A stretch of 51,513 bases of DNA from a virus. Of the stretch, positions 7,994 through 16,788 are shown piece after piece. How positions within the stretch are numbered: the stretch's first letter is position 1; every line of letters starts with the position of its first letter. Location of the stretch: positions 1 to 51,513 of IMG/VR virus record IMGVR_UViG_3300047548_000290; one strand, given 5' to 3'. The notes below the pieces were generated by a model that did not search any database, was not told the DNA's origin, and saw only the letters and a program-made list of their open reading frames with translations. Both the position numbers and the translations under genes were made by a program.

Positions 7994-9726
7994 TATATAC
8001 CAAACCTTCCGCGCATTGCATTGAAATTTTGTCGTATTTCTGCCGCTGTTAAAGCGCGATTATAAACATCTAGTCTTGCAAAATCACCATCAAGATTTTG
8101 GTTTGCATCGAAATCAGCACCGGCTGAATCTGCTTCTTGACCAATGATTAAATAACCACCAGCAGTTGGCGCTGTACCTGCCAAATAAGTTCTGGTAGAA
8201 ACTTGAATACCATTCATATAGTAAATACTAACTCCTGTAGCAGTATCTCTGGTCCAAACAAAGTTGCACCATTGATTAGTCATATCATTTACTGTTATTG
8301 GTGCAGGTGAATTAATATCATAAGGTGAAACTGTCGTAGAATTTGATAAAAACAATAGTAAATGATTATCACCATTTACGCTATATGTAAAAGGTGTTTG
8401 TGATTGTGCACCAGTAAATCTGGACCTAAACCAGCAAGACCAAGTTATTTGACTTGTAGGAACCTGATATACAGATTCTACAAGATAATTTGTTATTTGA
8501 TTATCTGGAAAAGACCAATAACCCGCTGAATTATAAATTAGTGATCCGTGTACCGCCAACTGATTGTTTGATATTGAATCGATCCAATATTGATTTTTAT
8601 TTCTATCAGTAACTCTAGTGTTCATCCACCCTAATACAGAAAATTCATCGTCAGCACTATCATTGATACAAAGATAGAAAGGTGCAGTACCTTCCCATTT
8701 CCAAAGAGTAGCACCTGAAGCCATATTAGTCGCAGCACCAGAGAGCACGTTGCCTTCTACACCAGGACCATTTGTACCATCACGAAAAACGCGAGAAGGA
8801 TTTGTCAAATTACCAGTAACAGTATGTGTATCCCATACGACCCATGCGCTACCATTCCAATAAGAAACTGTGACTGTTGCAGTATAAGGAAAAACAATAG
8901 CATAATCAGATAAAACATTACCCCACGAATAACGATCAGAAAGAAATTCTAATCCTAAACCTTGAGCACAATCTCCTCCAGAACCATCAGCAATAGTAAT
9001 TGCCATTACTGAATTTGTAGGATCAGAGATACAATAGTTATTTCTAGTAGTTGCTGTTGTTCCAATTACAGTATAATCATAAGCCAAATAGCGTTGATAG
9101 ACATATTTTGAAGCAGGAGATAATATGGTTTTATCTGCACCGCTTTGTGTAGTAGTGACTAATATAGGTTGATCTGATGAAATGAAAAAATAAACATTGA
9201 CATTAGCAGATGTAAAGGTTGTTGTGTTACCTGCTGCTACAGTAGTCGTGGTTGTTGGTGCAGCAGTTATGCCTCCACTGGCAGGATTGTCAAAAAACTT
9301 AACGGTGGCACTAGCAAAAGGCGAATAGACATAAAATGTTGCATTAGCATTTCTGGCAGCGGTATGTAAAAATTGTGTGCCAACCATAGTCAATGGAGCA
9401 ATAGAATGTTGAGCATCTTCTACAACTAGATTGATAGGACCACCTACTCCATAGTATGTTCTACCTGCTGTTACTGTAAATGTACCTCTTGTTGGTCCAG
9501 ATGATGATGCGACCATTGTGGTGAGAGTGCCGTTGGTATCTCTTTCAATAATAGAAACACCTGAACTAACTATTGAATATGTTGCAGTTCCAGTAACAAA
9601 ACAATACCAATCCGCATAACCATGTTCTTGTATAGGGGTAGTTGTAGGAAAACATTTTGGGTTAGCGGCGTCTAAAGATAACACCAATCCATTGGTTACA
9701 ACTCTTGAATTATAACCGACACCCAT
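7993..9726 (-). CDS. Large LamG-type virion protein with an additional N-terminal region, copy C
   Basis: 577 residues. It shares the start SRVVTNGLVLSLDAANPK and the end VYNRALTAAEIRQNFNAMRGRFGI with copies A and B. It carries about 350 extra residues between residue 22 and about 380 that I do not recognise: beta-rich and Thr/Ser-rich, with KTILSPASKYVYQRYLAYDY near 205 and GVEGNVLSGAATNMASGATLWKWEG near 320. The LamG core is at about 400-560 (TSQITWSCWFRSRFTG, NQWCNFVWTRDTATGVSIYYMNG). Three Trp/Tyr-rich strands suggest a second sugar-binding or capsule-binding unit. Probable virion surface protein with an uncertain ligand. It begins 1 nt overlapping the end of the 1232-residue fibre. Confidence 0.75.
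   Translation of the reverse strand: MGVGYNSRVVTNGLVLSLDAANPKCFPTTTPIQEHGYADWYCFVTGTATYSIVSSGVSIIERDTNGTLTTMVASSSGPTRGTFTVTAGRTYYGVGGPINLVVEDAQHSIAPLTMVGTQFLHTAARNANATFYVYSPFASATVKFFDNPASGGITAAPTTTTTVAAGNTTTFTSANVNVYFFISSDQPILVTTTQSGADKTILSPASKYVYQRYLAYDYTVIGTTATTRNNYCISDPTNSVMAITIADGSGGDCAQGLGLEFLSDRYSWGNVLSDYAIVFPYTATVTVSYWNGSAWVVWDTHTVTGNLTNPSRVFRDGTNGPGVEGNVLSGAATNMASGATLWKWEGTAPFYLCINDSADDEFSVLGWMNTRVTDRNKNQYWIDSISNNQLAVHGSLIYNSAGYWSFPDNQITNYLVESVYQVPTSQITWSCWFRSRFTGAQSQTPFTYSVNGDNHLLLFLSNSTTVSPYDINSPAPITVNDMTNQWCNFVWTRDTATGVSIYYMNGIQVSTRTYLAGTAPTAGGYLIIGQEADSAGADFDANQNLDGDFARLDVYNRALTAAEIRQNFNAMRGRFGI
8009..8066 (-). repeat. 58-nt identical segment shared with 6691-6748
   Basis: Second copy of the identical coding segment at the end of the 577-residue gene. 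See the entry at 6691-6748. Confidence 0.85.
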
Positions 9727-12700
9727 TAGTCAACCTCCACTTCTAGTTTTTCAACATCGATGCGTTCAGCATAGACGATGTAGAAACATTCGAAGTTTTT
9801 GTTCCTAATGTTACCGCTCTTGATATAAACTTTATTATCTTCTATCTTGTCAACGTAGAGTTTATGATGTTTACCAATTGGTGTTAGTTGAACAGTTATG
9901 GAATTTGGATCAACCAGTTTTGTCCAATATTCAGGCAACTCAATGGTGTTTTGATTGACAAGTTTACCACGAACGTAGACACCATTTTCTGGACCTTCAA
10001 GAGATCCGTAACGGAGTTTTTTGCCAGGTTTTGTTGGATGGTTGATAACGAATGACTTTGTAGTAGCCGCAAATGAACCGTTGACTTCTAGTTTGTATGT
10101 GGTTGAAGTTGTACCGATAGAAACATTACCTGAGGCATCAATACGCATTTTCTCTGTAGCATTTGTGTAGAACAGCATTGGAAGCGCCGTCATACCATTC
10201 AAGTAGACTGCACTTGCTCCACTGAATACTTGAAATGCGTTTGTTCCGTTTGTCTGTAATTGTAGAACACCGCCAGAGGTACCATTTATGGTAAGCGTAT
10301 TATATCCAGAATTATTGACTGGATTAGTTGTTCCAATACCAAAATCACCATTAGTGGTAAGTCGAGCGCGTTCGATTTGGTTTGTGTAAAATGTCATAGG
10401 TAGCGCAGTACCACCGTTTGCCACTTGTGCTTGTATGCGCGCATCTGTGGCACTTGCAAGTAATCCAACACCTGCTATAGCAGAAGATGGATCACTATTA
10501 TTCCAACAATATAATTGTGAAGTTTGACTTGTTCCATTTGGTAATACACCTACAGCCGTTTGTGTATTTGTGCCGCTTGATTGAAAAAATACTCGGTTTG
10601 CAAATGTGGCATTACTAAAGTCGCCAGTGATGCGCGGCGCGGTGCCACCAAAAGTAAATGTTCCTGTGGCATCCGCTGCAATGCGAAATTTTTCCGTGCC
10701 GCTCGTGTAGAACGTCATTGGGAGGTAAGTGCCAGTGCCTGTAATATTAGAATAAAGAACTACTTGATTGTTATCTAATGCTACTCGTGTTTGAAACGTA
10801 GATGTATTGCCAGGATCAGAGCTTGACGCATAAGCTATAAAGCCTGCCGCTGAAGATGTTCCGTTTGGTAATACATGCACATATGATGCGCCATTTGTAG
10901 TGCTTGTTTGAAACATCAAGCGATTAGCAACCGTCGCATTGCTAAAGTCACCAATGATGCGACGACCTGTACCTGTAATTGTAGTATTACCAGCAATTTC
11001 AAGAGCAGGTTGTGTTCCTGTCTGTGTAATTCTGAGTGCTGAGTTGGTATTGTCGGCAACAGAGATAACGACATTTGATGTGTAAGTTGTTGAGTTGGCT
11101 TTAACAAATGCTGCAATAGCAATTGTATTTGCACCAGAAACAGCAGCAGAAGTAAATGCGTTAGCACCAGCACCAACGGCAGTATTGGCACCTGCAATTG
11201 TAGCTGAAGTAAAAGCATTAGCACCGATGCCTGTATTATAAGCAAGAAGATTAGCTGCATTGGCTTGGTCATATGCTGATCTAATCCATAGAATAGTATT
11301 CTGACCACCAAGAGTTAAGTTGCTAGTAATCATATCAGCGTTCAGAACGGCCAACGTCATGTTGTTTGACATCGCACCAATATGATTGTTTATAGGTTCT
11401 TTATCATAACCATTAAATAGATAATACATCTTATTCTCATGTTCACGATAAAGACCTGTGTGAACATTTGAACCTGTTGCATTAACATAATTAGCAATAA
11501 AACCAATGTCTACAACGTCAGATGTATAATTGTTACCAGCAAGATAAATGAGAGGATCATCAATTTGAAGTCTAGTAGCATCAAGAAAAATTGTATTTCC
11601 TGATAATGTAAAATTGCCAACAATATTCAAATTACCTGTGATAGTTTGATTAGCCGCATCAAGCCTAACAAACGTTGCATTAGAATAGTTGTTAGCACCT
11701 GTTCCTACTGCTGTATTAGCACCAGCAATTGTAGCGGAAGTAAAGGCATTAGCACCAGCACCAACAGCAGTATTTGCGCCAGCTATTGTGGTTGATGTAA
11801 AATCATTAGAACTTGATCCAACTACATCGGCATATAAGTTTGCGCTAGTACCTACTGTGTCGGCATAAGAATTGGCACCTGCCCCAACGGCAGTATTAGC
11901 ACCAGCGATTGTTGCAGAGGTAAAAGCATTAGCTGATGTTCCTACTGTGTCGGCATAAGAATTGGCGCCAGCACCAACCTCTGTGTTGGCACCAGCTATG
12001 GTTGCAGAGGTGAAAGCATTAGCACTTGTACCGACTATAGCCGAATAAGCATTAGCACCTGTGCCAACAGCGGTATTAGCACCTGCAATGGTTGCACTAG
12101 TAAAAGCATTAGCCGATGTGCCTACAATATCAGCATAGGCATTTGCTCCAGTTCCTACGGCCGCATTGGCTCCTGCAATAGTAGCCGAAGCAAAGGTATT
12201 AGCTGAAATTCCTACTGTATCTGCATATGTATTTGCTGCTACACCTACAGAAGAAGCATAAGCATTAGCACCAACACCTGTATTATAGGCTAAAAGATTG
12301 GCCGAATTTGCTTTGTCGAAAACTTCTGATACATATGCAGTAGATTGCTTTGTGCCATCAGGAAAAGTTAAATCGCCAGCCGAATCAAGATTCCAAGTTT
12401 TTGTGTTAGCAACAAACTGAACGCGCTCAGATGAGAAAAGATAAGCACCATACTTGTTCATCTGGAATGATGAATAGTTTGGTGAACTTCCCCAATTTAT
12501 GTTAATGCTTCCCCAATAGTTTGGTGCACCCGCACTAGGACCTGTAAAATAAAAATCGCTTCCTGTAGGAATTTGAATACCATTAGGAACAGTCAGTGAC
12601 CCATCAGAGTTTAATACAAGATTATAACCAGAATTGCTAAGTTGGTGCAGACTTGATGTATTTCCAAGATATATTGTCTGACCATTAAGTGTAAATGGTG

Positions 12701-13424
12701 TATTTGCTTTATCAAAAGCTGCAATAGCAATAGTATTTGCTGCTAAGCCAACCGCATTTGCATAATCAGTATTTGCACCAGACTGAGAAATGATTTGTGA
12801 AAAAGTTGAAAACAACCTGACTTCAATATTACTTTGATTGACAGGCTGAGATGTGAAAGTTAATGTTGTACCAGAAATAGTATAGTGAAGTTCTGGAATT
12901 TGAACAAGACCATCAACAGAAACGACAGTGTTATTTTGTTGAGCTACGCTGTTGGCTAGTGTAAATGTGGTTTGAGAACCATTAGCAACAAAAATCTGAG
13001 ATATAGCTGGAGGAATACCAAGCGTGTTGTTAGCCAAAATAAAAGCAGCATTAGCCTGATCATAAGCAGCGGAACCAATTGCACCAGCAGCGTTAGCCTG
13101 ATCAAAGGCTGGGATAAGATTAGCTGTAGCAGATATTGTTATTGTATCCGTGAGACTATCTGCTGTAATACCAATGTTATCTCCAGGAAGAAGTGTTAGA
13201 ACATCGCCGCTTGTACCGGCAACTACTAGAACACCATTAGCATTAACTGTTCCGAAGTTATTGCCACCTCCACCACCGCCAGAAATCTCTTGAATTGTTC
13301 CATTGACAGCCTTGTAGAAGATTTTACCGTCAGCATAGTTGATAGCCAACTCGCCGTTAGCAAGGTCTAGAGGTATCGCAGATGGAGTTCCAGATTTTTT
13401 TAGCGCAATTACAGTGTTAGCCAT
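9726..13424 (-). CDS. Repeat-rich long tail fibre-like protein with conserved C-terminal domain
   Basis: 1232 residues. The N-terminus MANTVIALKKSGTPSAIPLDLANGELAIN is typical of phage fibre proteins that attach to the tail. Residues about 385-590 are repeats built on AFTSATIAGANTAVGAGANAYADTVGTSAN. Next comes a domain (TLSGNTIFLDATRLQIDDPLIYLAGNN ... LTLGGQNTI) that is also present in the 525-residue fibre at 14600-16177. Several fibre-type ERARLTTNGDFGIGTT strands then lead to a C-terminal domain of about 110 residues (GKKLRYGSLEGPENGVYVRGKL ... IVYAERIDVEKLEVEVD) known from many marine and T4-like fibres. It is not an S74 domain. Distal receptor binding or attachment for the LamG proteins is inferred. 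It follows the coiled-coil gene with a 1-nt overlap. Confidence 0.8.
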   Translation of the reverse strand: MANTVIALKKSGTPSAIPLDLANGELAINYADGKIFYKAVNGTIQEISGGGGGGNNFGTVNANGVLVVAGTSGDVLTLLPGDNIGITADSLTDTITISATANLIPAFDQANAAGAIGSAAYDQANAAFILANNTLGIPPAISQIFVANGSQTTFTLANSVAQQNNTVVSVDGLVQIPELHYTISGTTLTFTSQPVNQSNIEVRLFSTFSQIISQSGANTDYANAVGLAANTIAIAAFDKANTPFTLNGQTIYLGNTSSLHQLSNSGYNLVLNSDGSLTVPNGIQIPTGSDFYFTGPSAGAPNYWGSININWGSSPNYSSFQMNKYGAYLFSSERVQFVANTKTWNLDSAGDLTFPDGTKQSTAYVSEVFDKANSANLLAYNTGVGANAYASSVGVAANTYADTVGISANTFASATIAGANAAVGTGANAYADIVGTSANAFTSATIAGANTAVGTGANAYSAIVGTSANAFTSATIAGANTEVGAGANSYADTVGTSANAFTSATIAGANTAVGAGANSYADTVGTSANLYADVVGSSSNDFTSTTIAGANTAVGAGANAFTSATIAGANTAVGTGANNYSNATFVRLDAANQTITGNLNIVGNFTLSGNTIFLDATRLQIDDPLIYLAGNNYTSDVVDIGFIANYVNATGSNVHTGLYREHENKMYYLFNGYDKEPINNHIGAMSNNMTLAVLNADMITSNLTLGGQNTILWIRSAYDQANAANLLAYNTGIGANAFTSATIAGANTAVGAGANAFTSAAVSGANTIAIAAFVKANSTTYTSNVVISVADNTNSALRITQTGTQPALEIAGNTTITGTGRRIIGDFSNATVANRLMFQTSTTNGASYVHVLPNGTSSAAGFIAYASSSDPGNTSTFQTRVALDNNQVVLYSNITGTGTYLPMTFYTSGTEKFRIAADATGTFTFGGTAPRITGDFSNATFANRVFFQSSGTNTQTAVGVLPNGTSQTSQLYCWNNSDPSSAIAGVGLLASATDARIQAQVANGGTALPMTFYTNQIERARLTTNGDFGIGTTNPVNNSGYNTLTINGTSGGVLQLQTNGTNAFQVFSGASAVYLNGMTALPMLFYTNATEKMRIDASGNVSIGTTSTTYKLEVNGSFAATTKSFVINHPTKPGKKLRYGSLEGPENGVYVRGKLVNQNTIELPEYWTKLVDPNSITVQLTPIGKHHKLYVDKIEDNKVYIKSGNIRNKNFECFYIVYAERIDVEKLEVEVD
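11680..12270 (-). repeat. Degenerate coding repeats (GANAFTSATIAGANTAVGAGANAYAD)
   Basis: Seven or so imperfect units of about 90-96 nt inside the 1232-residue gene. Each encodes variants of SATIAGANTAVGAGANAYADxVGTSANAF. The same phrase recurs in the fibre at 18221-20158, so the two genes share long similar DNA tracts that could recombine. Confidence 0.8.
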
Positions 13425-13915
13425 TAGAAGTCATCTGTTTGTGGTTTCTCTATGATTGAAGAGATTTCCTGTTCTAGAGGTAAAGAGCTTTCAACAGGTT
13501 CTTTATCAATACTCTTCTTTGCTTTGGTATTTATGGCTTTCTTGGCAGGTGGGTTTTTTAGTTGTTCTAATTCAGACTCCAATCTTGCGATTGTTTCATC
13601 TCTAGTCAGAATATCTTTTTTCATTTGATTTATCTGATTGAGAGCGGTTTCAAGATGGCTTACTTTATTGGCGACAGCATTATGAGCATCTTCCCATTTA
13701 CGAGCTTGATCGCGCACTTTAACGATTTCTTGATTATCTGCTTTGTTGGTTTCAAGATCGGCGGTGAGTTTGCTGATGATTTCGTCTTTTTCTGTTACGG
13801 AATCACCAGCAAGTTTAAGTTGAGTTTTCAATTGCAGAATTAGATTGAGGTTCTCATGTAATTGATTGACAGCAAAATCAATGTATGTATTAACAAATTT
13901 ATTAGCATCACTCAT
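13424..13915 (-). CDS. Coiled-coil protein between two fibre genes
   Basis: 163 residues, highly charged and heptad-like. Residues 15-125 (LHENLNLILQLKTQLKLAGDSVTEKDEIISKLTADLE ... SHLETALNQINQMKKDILTRDETIARLESELEQLK, broken here) predict a long coiled coil. A Lys/Ala-rich then acidic tail follows, ending EKPQTDDF. No catalytic motif. Small coiled-coil genes beside phage fibre genes often encode hinges, connectors or assembly factors, but I cannot assign this one. The ATG overlaps the stop of the upstream homing endonuclease (ATGA), so the inserted endonuclease may have taken over its translational coupling. Its end overlaps the start of the 1232-residue fibre. Confidence 0.75.
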   Translation of the reverse strand: MSDANKFVNTYIDFAVNQLHENLNLILQLKTQLKLAGDSVTEKDEIISKLTADLETNKADNQEIVKVRDQARKWEDAHNAVANKVSHLETALNQINQMKKDILTRDETIARLESELEQLKNPPAKKAINTKAKKSIDKEPVESSLPLEQEISSIIEKPQTDDF

Positions 13916-14556
13916 AATATAACTCCATTCACTTTTTTCTTATAAGGTCCACGTTTCTTACCTAAAACGGCTAACCTAAGTTTTTGTCTAGTTTCTTTAG
14001 AAACCACTTTACCTTTTTGTGCATCACCAATTTTTCGTTTAGATTCTTCGGTGTATTGTCTACTTTTACCGGCCGCGGCAATCTTTTGTTTTGCTTCTTC
14101 GGTATGTTTGAAACCTTTAACTTTTTCTGATAACAATGCGCGATGTTCCGGTGTCATTGTCTTAGAAACGGACTTAGAAAGTTTCTTTCTGGTTTCTTCT
14201 GATATAACTCTACCTTTATTAGCCTTAGAAATCTTTGCTCTTGTTTCTTCTGAGTGTTTATAACCTCTGGTAGAAGGTGTGCTAGACTTTAAAGTTTTAT
14301 TATAATACTTAGTGCAACATTCCGATGGTTTTATCATATTCAACCATCTTTGCTCCTCTAAAATCAAATCATCACTATTTGAATAAACTTTTTTTATAAT
14401 TTTGCGTTTGAAATCTTCAGGTCTTCTTCTATAAGATTCTCTCATAGAATTAGAAGAACAAATATAACCGTCGTTTTCTGTTCCCCAATGTCTTCCAAGA
14501 TAAAATTTTCTATGTTTCTTATCATACCATAAGTATATAAAACCATATTTTTCCAT
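13912..14556 (-). CDS. GIY-YIG homing endonuclease with NUMOD3 repeats (fibre locus)
   Basis: 214 residues from the ATG at 14556 (MEKYGFIYLWYDKKHRKFYLG). This start is chosen because a strong GGGAGG lies 6 nt upstream. The catalytic part has a GIY-YIG variant (FIYLW ... FYLGRH), then NDGYICSSNSM and YRRRPEDFKRKII, closely matching the endonuclease at 2139-2723. The C-terminus has five NUMOD3-type helices (KHSEETRAKISKANKGR, SEETRKKLSKSVSK, KHTEEAKQKIAAAGKS, TEESKRKIGDAQKGK, SKETRQKLRLAVLGK). The Shine-Dalgarno and start codon lie in a perfect hairpin (14554-14578), which suggests translational control as for T4 I-TevI. It overlaps the coiled-coil gene by 4 nt. Confidence 0.92.
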   Translation of the reverse strand: MEKYGFIYLWYDKKHRKFYLGRHWGTENDGYICSSNSMRESYRRRPEDFKRKIIKKVYSNSDDLILEEQRWLNMIKPSECCTKYYNKTLKSSTPSTRGYKHSEETRAKISKANKGRVISEETRKKLSKSVSKTMTPEHRALLSEKVKGFKHTEEAKQKIAAAGKSRQYTEESKRKIGDAQKGKVVSKETRQKLRLAVLGKKRGPYKKKVNGVIL

Positions 14557-14578
14557 TATAACCTCCCAAGTTATAATG
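14554..14578 (-). promoter_or_regulatory. mRNA hairpin holding the SD and start codon of the homing endonuclease
   Basis: On the minus strand the sequence is CATTATAAC, a 7-nt loop TTGGGAG, then GTTATAATG. This is a perfect 9-bp inverted repeat. The Shine-Dalgarno GGGAGG begins in the loop and the ATG at 14556-14554 forms the end of the 3' arm, so folding would hide the start. A TATATAC string directly upstream (about 14585-14579) could be a promoter that starts transcripts inside the 5' arm and so avoids the hairpin, as known for T4 I-TevI. The promoter part is speculative. Confidence 0.75.
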
Positions 14579-14599
14579 GTATATAGTAAAAGCGTGTGT

Positions 14600-16177
14600 C
14601 TAAAAACTTCCACCATCAAGCATTGCGAATAATGGTACACCTGTTGCTGATGCTTGGAGAACCTGACCCTCTGTTCCTGCTGATGTCACACTGATTGGTG
14701 ATAGTGTGTTGCCGTATAGAACACCGTTTAGTGTAAAATTCGTTTTACCTGTACCACCATGGTTAACATCAATTGTTGAGGCATTCCATGTACCAGCTGT
14801 TATTGTACCAACACCTGTAATGCCAGAATATGAACCAGAAATTCTAGATGAAGGAACTGTACCTGTTGAAAGATAAGAAGCATTGGCTGCATTTGTATCT
14901 GCGGTATTTGCAGCACCAAAGGCTGCAACTGCGATTGATGTGCCGGTGTTAGCCTGATCGTAACCAGCTGATGCAACAGCCTGCGCGGTATTTGCTGCTG
15001 TGAAACCTGCATTTGCTGCATTAAATACTATACCACCAAGCAATGTGGCGGTGTTAGCTTGATCATATGCGGCATTAGCTGCACCAAAAGCGGCAATACC
15101 TCTTGTCGTCGATGTATTAGCTTCACCATAAGAAGCATTAGCAGCATCAAATCCAGCGCCTGCTGCTGTTGTGCCTACATTAGCTTGATCGTATGCTGAA
15201 TTAATCCATACAATCGTGTTCTGACCACCAAGTGTCAGATTACTTGTTTTAAGGTCAGCATTAAGAACAGCTAGTGTAAATCCATTAGCTGTTGGATCGA
15301 TATGATTGTTTTCAGGTTCTTCGTTATAACCTTGGAAGACATAGTATTCTTTTGTACCAGCATCGCGGAAAATACCAGTATGAAGGTTAGCAGAACCGTC
15401 ATTATAATTGGCAATAAAACCAATATCTACAATATCTGAAACGTAGTTATTACCGGCTAGGTAAAGTAAAGGATCGGTAATTCTAAGTGTTTCGACGTTA
15501 GCAAATACTGTATTGCCAGAAAGGTTTAATGTACCAATGATTGAAACATCACCGGTAACAGTACCACCTGATGTTGATAGTCTTGTATTTGAATCGTTAA
15601 ACGCTGCTACTGCGATTGATGTACCAGTATTAGCTTGGTCATAAGCTGCAACACCTCTAGCAGAAGCGGTATTAGCTTCAGTATAAGCAGCGTTTGTAGC
15701 ATCGTAGTTAGAAGTGATTGCAAGGCTATTATTATAAGCAAATACGTTAGCAGAGTTAGCTTTATCGAAAGCTGCATTACCCGTTACATTTCCTGCAATT
15801 GCTATGTCAGAAACAAGGTTTGCAAAGTCAAATGATGCTACAGCGGTTGTTGTTCCTATATTGGCTTGACCGTATGCTGCAACAACAGCAGCATAATTGC
15901 TATTAGCAAGACCAAAACCTGCATTGGCTGTATCAAACGCTGCACTACCAACAGGATCACCAGTATTTGCTTTTTCAAAGGCCGCATTGGCAATATCAAA
16001 AATTGTATTTTGCTGATCAACGTAGAATTGACCGCCAATGGCAATGACACCAGTTCCTGATGAATCACCCAAAAACAGTTTATTTGAGACATATGAATAA
16101 GCAGGTTCGGCTGCACCTAGAGAGGGTGGCACGGCCGTGCTTATCGATCTCTTTATTTGAATGACTGTATTGGACAT
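14600..16177 (-). CDS. Repeat-rich tail fibre-like protein
   Basis: 525 residues. The N-terminus MSNTVIQIKRSISTAVPPSLGAAEPAYS resembles the 1232-residue fibre. Long stretches are built on AAYDQANTGTSIAVAAFGAANTA (about 80-195 and 335-425). Between them sits a domain (LNLSGNTVFANVETLRITDPLLYLAGNN ... NLTLGGQNTIVWINSAYDQAN) homologous to the 1232-residue fibre. The C-terminus has the fibre motif GITGVGTITAGTWNASTIDVNHGGTGKTNFTLNGVLYG and ends LDGGSF, like the LNGGTF end of the 78-residue protein encoded just upstream. No chaperone domain is seen. A structural fibre or spacer role is inferred. It starts directly after the 78-residue gene; a homing endonuclease gene follows. Confidence 0.8.
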   Translation of the reverse strand: MSNTVIQIKRSISTAVPPSLGAAEPAYSYVSNKLFLGDSSGTGVIAIGGQFYVDQQNTIFDIANAAFEKANTGDPVGSAAFDTANAGFGLANSNYAAVVAAYGQANIGTTTAVASFDFANLVSDIAIAGNVTGNAAFDKANSANVFAYNNSLAITSNYDATNAAYTEANTASARGVAAYDQANTGTSIAVAAFNDSNTRLSTSGGTVTGDVSIIGTLNLSGNTVFANVETLRITDPLLYLAGNNYVSDIVDIGFIANYNDGSANLHTGIFRDAGTKEYYVFQGYNEEPENNHIDPTANGFTLAVLNADLKTSNLTLGGQNTIVWINSAYDQANVGTTAAGAGFDAANASYGEANTSTTRGIAAFGAANAAYDQANTATLLGGIVFNAANAGFTAANTAQAVASAGYDQANTGTSIAVAAFGAANTADTNAANASYLSTGTVPSSRISGSYSGITGVGTITAGTWNASTIDVNHGGTGKTNFTLNGVLYGNTLSPISVTSAGTEGQVLQASATGVPLFAMLDGGSF

Positions 16178-16414
16178 TTAGAAGGTTCCCCCATTTAATA
16201 TTGGTAGCTCTTTTACGACATATTTTCCTGTTGCTGCATCATAAACGAGGGTCTCATTATTGTCAGGATCACTTGCATCAACGTCTCTTAAACTTGATAA
16301 AAACTCAGAAGCCTGAGATGGAATTATACCTACAGTTCTGACGGTCTCTTGTTTTTTACTATTTATAGAAACTCGGTTCTTAGGTACCGAGTTTACTGTT
16401 ACTCTGATAGACAT
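16178..16414 (-). CDS. Small virion-type protein, function unknown
   Basis: 78 residues: MSIRVTVNSVPKNRVSINSK at the start, then DVDASDPDNNETLVYDAATGKYVVKELPILNGGTF. The LVYDAATGKYVVK strand and the terminal NGGTF occur at the ends of phage fibre proteins, including the 525-residue neighbour. No other domain is visible. It lies between the 112-residue gene (1-nt overlap) and the 525-residue fibre (directly adjacent), so it is part of the same late unit. A TATAAATA box lies inside its coding sequence. Confidence 0.75.
   Translation of the reverse strand: MSIRVTVNSVPKNRVSINSKKQETVRTVGIIPSQASEFLSSLRDVDASDPDNNETLVYDAATGKYVVKELPILNGGTF
16360..16367 (-). promoter_or_regulatory. Possible intragenic late promoter
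   Basis: A perfect TATAAATA(G) on the minus strand inside the 78-residue gene, about 183 nt before the 525-residue fibre ATG at 16177. It matches the late consensus but also encodes the in-frame residues SINS, so it may be fortuitous. Confidence 0.35.
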
Positions 16415-16752
16415 TAGCGAGTGACCTCTGGTGTGATTGTGATGATACCTTCTAATATACGAGATACTGTTCCGTATGTATCAACTACTTCAACATCATA
16501 TAGATAACGACCAGCCTTCAATAATGAAGTATTAGCGGCTGTCATAGACATGGTAATCTCACCATTTGGTGCATCTGTAATAGTGCATGTGATAGTTGCA
16601 CTAGCATTTTGCGAATAATAAGAACGGCGCATTTGACTGCGAACCACATAACCAGCAACATTGATATAAGCATTTGTAACATCATCTGTCAAATTGATGA
16701 CATTATTAAATGTTGTACCTTGATCTAGGTAAAGTTCTGCATATGCTGCCAT
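16414..16752 (-). CDS. Small virion protein with one beta domain
   Basis: 112 residues: AELYLDQGTTFNNVINLTDD near the start, then GYVVRSQMRRSYYS and LKAGRYLYDVEVVDTYGTVSRILEGIITITPEVTR. The pattern (Q-G-x-x-F, then Q-M-R-R/K-S-Y-x-S, then L-K-x-G-R-Y-x-Y-D, G-x-V-x-R-x-x-E-G) is a small beta domain common in phage tail and adsorption modules. Exact function is unknown. A late promoter CATAAATA lies 18-25 nt before the ATG. It begins a chain of tightly packed genes (112, 78 and 525 residues). Confidence 0.75.
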   Translation of the reverse strand: MAAYAELYLDQGTTFNNVINLTDDVTNAYINVAGYVVRSQMRRSYYSQNASATITCTITDAPNGEITMSMTAANTSLLKAGRYLYDVEVVDTYGTVSRILEGIITITPEVTR

Positions 16753-16769
16753 TGAAATCTCTTTTTAGG

Positions 16770-16777
16770 TATTTATG
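16770..16777 (-). promoter_or_regulatory. Late promoter for the 112/78/525-residue gene unit
   Basis: CATAAATA followed by CCT on the minus strand, one base off the T4 late consensus and about 20 nt before the ATG at 16752. A second AATAAATA lies just upstream at 16786-16793. Confidence 0.6.
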
Positions 16778-16788
16778 TTGTTTTATAT

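Noticed and set aside
9726-10060. C-terminal domain of the 1232-residue fibre as an S74 chaperone
   Set aside because: It lacks the SDxRLK and VGVxAQE motifs; it is a different conserved C-terminal domain.
13527-13534. CATAAATA inside the coiled-coil gene as a late promoter
   Set aside because: It lies in frame in a Lys-rich coding stretch 100 nt before the next gene and differs from consensus; support is too weak.
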